Assembly: GCA_963716925.1 (NCBI GenBank)
Contig: CAVQUX010000025.1
Coordinates: 248,001 to 312,000, forward strand
From: DAISKN01 sp963716925
Lineage (GTDB): Bacteria > Acidobacteriota > Vicinamibacteria > Marinacidobacterales > SMYC01
Length of the DNA: 64,000 bases
Direction: 5' to 3'
Below the pieces are notes generated by a model. That model ran no database searches and had not been told where the DNA came from. It saw nothing but the letters and a program-made list of their open reading frames with translations. Both the position numbers and the translations under genes were made by a program. Positions 60,640-64,000 of the stretch are shown here, piece after piece. Position 1 is the stretch's first letter. Every line of letters begins with the position of its first letter.

Positions 60640-61108
60640 CCGGTTCGTAGATGGCGACGTCATCTTGAGTGAGATCGCGAGTATGGATGACCTCGACTCC
60701 GAGTCTCTACGGGCACCGCGGCTTCGCACTCGCCTTTTCGTTTTCTACGCGCTGGTCTCTCTTGCACTAGCCGCGAGCGGCCTCTACGGGCTCCTCTCGA
60801 GATCTGTGTCGGTGAGAACGCGCGAGATCGGCATTCGTATGGCACTCGGCGCCAGTCGTGGAAGCGTTTTGGCGACGGTTACTGTGCCTGCCCTCCGCTG
60901 GATCCTCACGGGGCTAATCGTCGGTGTCGGTGTAACCTTAGCCTCCGCGAGGTTTATTGCGGGTCTTCTCTATGGAGTTTCGCCATATGACCCAACCGCC
61001 CTCGGAGCCACTGGCTTCCTCCTGTCGATCGTTGCCATTCTGGCCTGCCTGCTGCCGTCGATTCGGGCAAGCGCGATCGAGCCAGCCCGCGCTCTCAAGG
61101 AGCAATGA
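60640..61108 (+). pseudogene. C-terminal fragment of an ADOP-type ABC permease, plus strand
   Basis: About 155 codons read RFVDGDVILSEIASMDDL, then RTRLFVFYALVSLALAASGLYG, SVRTREIGIRMALGAS, and end in PSIRASAIEPARALKEQ. This is the terminal FtsX domain of an ADOP permease with its last membrane segments. It is on the opposite strand to the preceding fragments, so an inversion or a second gene is involved. Nothing upstream in frame provides the N-terminal three quarters. Confidence 0.7.
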
Positions 61109-61171
61109 ACGCACCGTTGCGCTCAATTTATTGGACAAGTTAGATTTCTTCTCCAATCGAAGGGAGACTCC

Positions 61172-62496
61172 ATGGCCAGCACGAAGCCCGCACTCGATCT
61201 CGACCTCGAAGCGTTCTGGATGCCGTTTACCGCCAACCGCCAGTTCAAGGCGAATCCTCGACTTCTCGTTTCGGCCGAGGGGATGCACTATACGGCCGCG
61301 GACGGGACGCAAGATTTTGGACGCGATCTCGGGTCTCTGGTGCGTGAACGCCGGCCACTGTCGGAAACGGATCATCGAAGCCATCCAGAAGCAGGTCGCG
61401 GAGCTCGACTTCGCTCCCGGTTTCCAGATGGGCCATCCTGGCTCGTTTCGCCTCGCGCATCGCCTCGCGGAGATCGCTCCCTCGCCGCTCAAGCACGTGT
61501 TCTTCACGAATTCGGGCTCGGAGTCGGTGGACACCGCGCTCAAGATCGCGCTCGCCTATCACCGGGTTCGCGGGGAGGGCGGCCGCCAGCGGCTCATCGG
61601 GCGCGAGCGCGGGTACCACGGGGTCGGATTCGGCGGGATCTCCGTCGGCGGGAATCGCGAACAACCGGAAGTTCTTCGGCGTCGGTCTCCCGGGCATCGA
61701 CCATCTGCCCCATACCCATGACCTCGCGCACAACGCCTTCAGCCGGGGAGAGCCGGCGTGGGGCGCCCATCTCGCGGACGGTCTCGAAGCGATCGTGGCG
61801 CTGCACGACAAGTCGACGATCGCCGCCGTCATCGTCGAGCCCGTCGCCGGATCGACCGGAGTGCTCATTCCTCCCAAGGGCTACCTCAAGAGACTGCGCG
61901 AGATCTGCGACAAGCACCAGCTCCTTCTGATCTTCGACGAGGTGATCACCGGCTTCGGACGGCTCGGGGCGCCCTTCGCCAGCCAGTACTTCGACGTCGT
62001 TCCCGACATGATCACGCTGGCGAAAGGGCTCACCAACGCCACCGTACCCATGGGAGCGGTCCTGGTCCGGGACGAGATCTACGAGGCGTTCATGAAGGGC
62101 CCCGAGGGCATCGAGCTCTTCCACGGCTACACCTACTCGGGCCACCCCATGGCCTGCGCCGCGGGAAACGCCGCTCTCGACATCTACGAGGAAGAGGGAC
62201 TCTTCACCCGCGCCGCCGAGCTCGCCTCCTACTGGGAGGACGCGCTTCACCAGCTGAAGGGCCTCCCTCATGTCATCGACGTCCGGAACCTCGGTCTCGT
62301 CGGAGCCGTCGAGCTCGAGCCCGTCCCGGGCAAGCCCACGGAGCGGGCGGTGAACGCGTTCCGTCAGGCTTTCGACAAGGGGGTCCTCATCCGCACCACG
62401 GGCGACATCATCGCCCTCTCCCCGCCGCTCATCGTGGAGAAGGGGCAGATCGATCAGATCGCGGACACACTGCGCGCGGTGTTGAAGGCCGCTTAA
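61172..62496 (+). CDS. Omega-amino acid--pyruvate aminotransferase (class III), with two +1 frame disruptions
   Basis: A fold-type I PLP enzyme of about 440 residues encoded in three frames. The start is ASTKPALDLDLEAFWMPFTA; the middle (DAISGLWCVNAGH, then FTNSGSESVDTALKIAL) is in a second frame; the end (LIFDEVITGFGRLG, then the PLP Lys in MITLAKGLTNA, and HGYTYSGHPMACAAG) is in a third from about 61654. Removing an A at 61307 and one at 61653-61654 restores one protein. WMPFTANRQFKANPRLL marks the beta-alanine--pyruvate transaminase subgroup. GAAGGGAG precedes the ATG. Errors in the sequence are likelier than decay, because everything else is intact. Confidence 0.82.
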
Positions 62497-62501
62497 CGGC
62501 A

Positions 62502-62519
62502 GCGGAGACGCGACTCCGC
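62502..62519. terminator. Short convergent hairpin, candidate terminator
   Basis: GCGGAG and CTCCGC form a 6-bp stem around a 6-nt loop, between the convergent ends of the aminotransferase and the DUF2277 gene. No T-run follows, so the call is weak. Confidence 0.3.
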
Positions 62520-62524
62520 AAGCC

Positions 62525-62797
62525 TCATCGGGGGCCGAATCGCTCGAGCGCTCTCGCGCGCGCTTTCAGAGCCTCCTCCTCCCGATCCCGGGGCGGAGCC
62601 GCGGTCTCGAGGCGATCGATGAGCTTTCGCGCGACCGCGGCAACCTCGACGACCGCGCGGTCGAAGCACTCCTCGTTCGCCTTCGAGGGCTTGTTGAACC
62701 CGCTCAGCTTGCGGACGAACTGGAGCGAGGCCGCCCGGATCTCCTCTTCCGTCGCCGGGGGCTCGAAGTTGAAAAGCGTCTTTATGTTTCTGCACAT
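62525..62797 (-). CDS. DUF2277 family protein
   Basis: A 90-residue protein starting MCRNIKTLFNFEPPATEEEI, the diagnostic DUF2277 N-terminus, with QFVRKLSGFNKPSKANEECF in the middle. The family is small, soluble, widespread and uncharacterised. The family usually occurs as a lone small gene. It converges on the aminotransferase gene and diverges from the small membrane protein gene. Confidence 0.9.
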   Translation of the reverse strand: MCRNIKTLFNFEPPATEEEIRAASLQFVRKLSGFNKPSKANEECFDRAVVEVAAVARKLIDRLETAAPPRDREEEALKARARALERFGPR

Positions 62798-62875
62798 GAT
62801 TGGAACCCGAGAAGATGCTACGCCGCCCGCCGGACCCGCGCAAGACCGCCATCGAGTACACTACGCCGTTTACCC

Positions 62876-63076
62876 ATGAAGCACGGGAATCGACTGGCCT
62901 TTGCGCTATCCGCCGCGGTCACCGGCATCTTCTTCGCCTTCGTCCTGGTCATGGCCTTCCGGCCGCTCGTCGTGACCGGAGAGCGCGGCTTGTGGTCCTC
63001 CCTGGGAATCATCCTGCTCACTCTCGCGGTGATCGGGGGCTACTCCTGGTGGCGGATCACCCGTATCGATGAGTGA
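62876..63076 (+). CDS. Small two-segment membrane protein, hypothetical
   Basis: A 66-residue protein with two hydrophobic segments (ALSAAVTGIFFAFVLVMAF and SLGIILLTLAVIGGYSWW). Its end overlaps the start of the solute symporter by 8 bp, so the two are translationally coupled. It occupies the place of the DUF485-type partner (YjcH) of ActP in other bacteria, though it is shorter and I see no clear DUF485 motif. TACACT lies 13 nt before the ATG. Confidence 0.7.
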   Translation: MKHGNRLAFALSAAVTGIFFAFVLVMAFRPLVVTGERGLWSSLGIILLTLAVIGGYSWWRITRIDE

Positions 63077-64000
63077 GACGGCCTCCGCCTCCTCCATCGT
63101 CGTGGTATCGACGTTTCTCCTGTTCCTCGCGGTCACGCTCGCCATCACCTGGTGGGCGGCACGCCATACCCGGGGAACCAGGGACTTCTACGCCGCCGGA
63201 GGGCGCATCACCGGATTTCAGAACGGCCTCGCGATCGCGGGGGACTTCATGTCGGCGGCCACGTTCCTCGGGATCACCGGTCTCACCTACGTCGCGGGGC
63301 TCGACGCGACGATCTACGTTCTCGCTCCCATGGTCGGCTTCTGTCTCCTGCTGATGCTGATGGTCGAGCCGTTCCGGAAGCTCGGGCGGTTCACGGTGTC
63401 GGACGTCGCCGCCCACCGCTTCGAAACGAAATCCGTGCGGGTCTATGCCGCGCTCACCTCGCTCGTCGTGGTTCTCCTCTACCTCGTCTCCCAGATGGTG
63501 GGAGCCGGGGCGCTCGTCCAGCTCCTGTTCGGAATCCCCTACGTCCCGGCGGTGATCTCGATCGGCGCCTTGATGGTCTTCTACGTGTCGGTGGGCGGGA
63601 TGATGGCGACGACCTGGGTACAGATCATCAAGGCGGTGCTGATGGTCTTCGGAATTAGCGCCCTCGCGGCGATGACGCTCCAGCACCTTCGATTTCGATC
63701 TCTCGCGGATGTACCGCGAGGCGGCCGACGTCCATCGGCTCGGGGCCGGCATCTTCGTACCCGGAGGTCTCCTCGAGGATCCCTGGTCCACGATCTCGCT
63801 CTCGCTCGCCCTGGTCTTCGGCTTCGTCGGGCTTCCGCACATCGTGATGCGGCTCTACACCGTGCCCGACGAGAAGGCGGCGTACCGGTCCGTCCTCTAC
63901 GCGAGCTTCCTCATCGGATTCGTCTTCATCCTGGTGTTCTTCGTCATCGGCTACGGCGCGATCCCCCGACTCCACGAGCATCCGGAGCTCTTCGGACCCT
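63069..64000 (+). CDS. Sodium/solute symporter (ActP-like), frame-disrupted and cut by the window end
   Basis: An SSS-family transporter resembling cation/acetate symporter ActP: TRDFYAAGGRITGFQNGLAIAGDFMSAATFLGITG, then RFTVSDVAAHRF and LVSQMVGAGALVQLL. Near 63687 an extra C shifts the frame; the true frame then gives FDFDLSRMYREA, VFGFVGLPHIVMRLYT and VIGYGAIPRLHEH to the window edge. It should have about 13 membrane segments and couple Na+ to uptake of a small carboxylate. The start ATG at 63069 overlaps the preceding stop by 8 bp. The 3' end lies outside the window. Confidence 0.83.
   Translation, partial: MSETASASSIVVVSTFLLFLAVTLAITWWAARHTRGTRDFYAAGGRITGFQNGLAIAGDFMSAATFLGITGLTYVAGLDATIYVLAPMVGFCLLLMLMVEPFRKLGRFTVSDVAAHRFETKSVRVYAALTSLVVVLLYLVSQMVGAGALVQLLFGIPYVPAVISIGALMVFYVSVGGMMATTWVQIIKAVLMVFGISALAAMTLQHLRFRSLADVPRGGRRPSARGRHLRTRRSPRGSLVHDLALARPGLRLRRASAHRDAALHRARREGGVPVRPLRELPHRIRLHPGVLRHRLRRDPPTPRASGALRT

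Noticed and set aside
1..64000. tRNA, rRNA or other structured RNA genes in the gaps
   Set aside because: Gaps are short and I saw no cloverleaf, CCA end or rRNA segment; a covariance-model search was not possible.

Overview
The window is GC-rich bacterial chromosomal DNA with tightly packed genes, many joined by 1-4 bp ATGA/GTGA overlaps. I infer an Acidobacteriota (or close relative) genome. The reasons are broken MacB/FtsX-type duplicated orphan permeases of the ADOP kind, large FG-GAP/VCBS secreted proteins, a DUF1501-type Tat protein paired with a haem-motif lipoprotein, and a succinate dehydrogenase resembling the mycobacterial Sdh1 type. No rRNA, tRNA, CRISPR array, prophage or complete insertion sequence is visible.

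Layout. (1) 1-20.6 kb is a surface-glycan locus: a Wzx-like flippase; an eight-gene minus-strand operon (GT9, methyltransferase, B12 radical SAM, sulfatase-like lipoprotein, membrane GT-C-like protein, GT2, DUF2304, GT4); then more GT4s and methyltransferases, a membrane protein with a discoidin-like tail, and an asparagine synthetase. (2) 20.6-24.0 kb holds aat, clpA and clpS, the core of the bacterial N-degron pathway. (3) 24-31.6 kb is housekeeping: a Zn-ribbon miniprotein, an M20 amidohydrolase, a class II aldolase, gltX, a PerR-like regulator with dps, and a DUF58/VWA pair. (4) 31.7-35.6 kb is sdhCAB, with sdhA broken by one missing base, plus a TPR-like protein. (5) 35.7-46.2 kb holds an 1852-aa FG-GAP/PQQ-propeller exoprotein, an NTF2-like protein, a DUF3500 protein and two amidohydrolases. 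(6) 46.2-50.7 kb is a sigma factor / anti-sigma-like / secreted protein / TPR-CHAT protease operon. (7) 50.9-58 kb holds the DUF1501 and CXXCH lipoprotein pair, an MFS transporter and an LVIVD protein. (8) 58-61.1 kb is a gene graveyard: broken ADOP permeases, a VapBC module inserted in one of them, and a 92-bp direct repeat. (9) 61.2-64 kb holds an omega-aminotransferase, DUF2277, and a symporter cut by the window end; the aminotransferase and symporter carry single-base frameshifts.

Two patterns run through the window. First, many genes have a TANNNT -10-like hexamer 6-11 nt before the start codon and no Shine-Dalgarno sequence, which suggests leaderless or ultra-short-leader transcripts. 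Second, single-base frame disruptions concentrate in the last 6 kb; these look like consensus errors or recent decay rather than programmed events.
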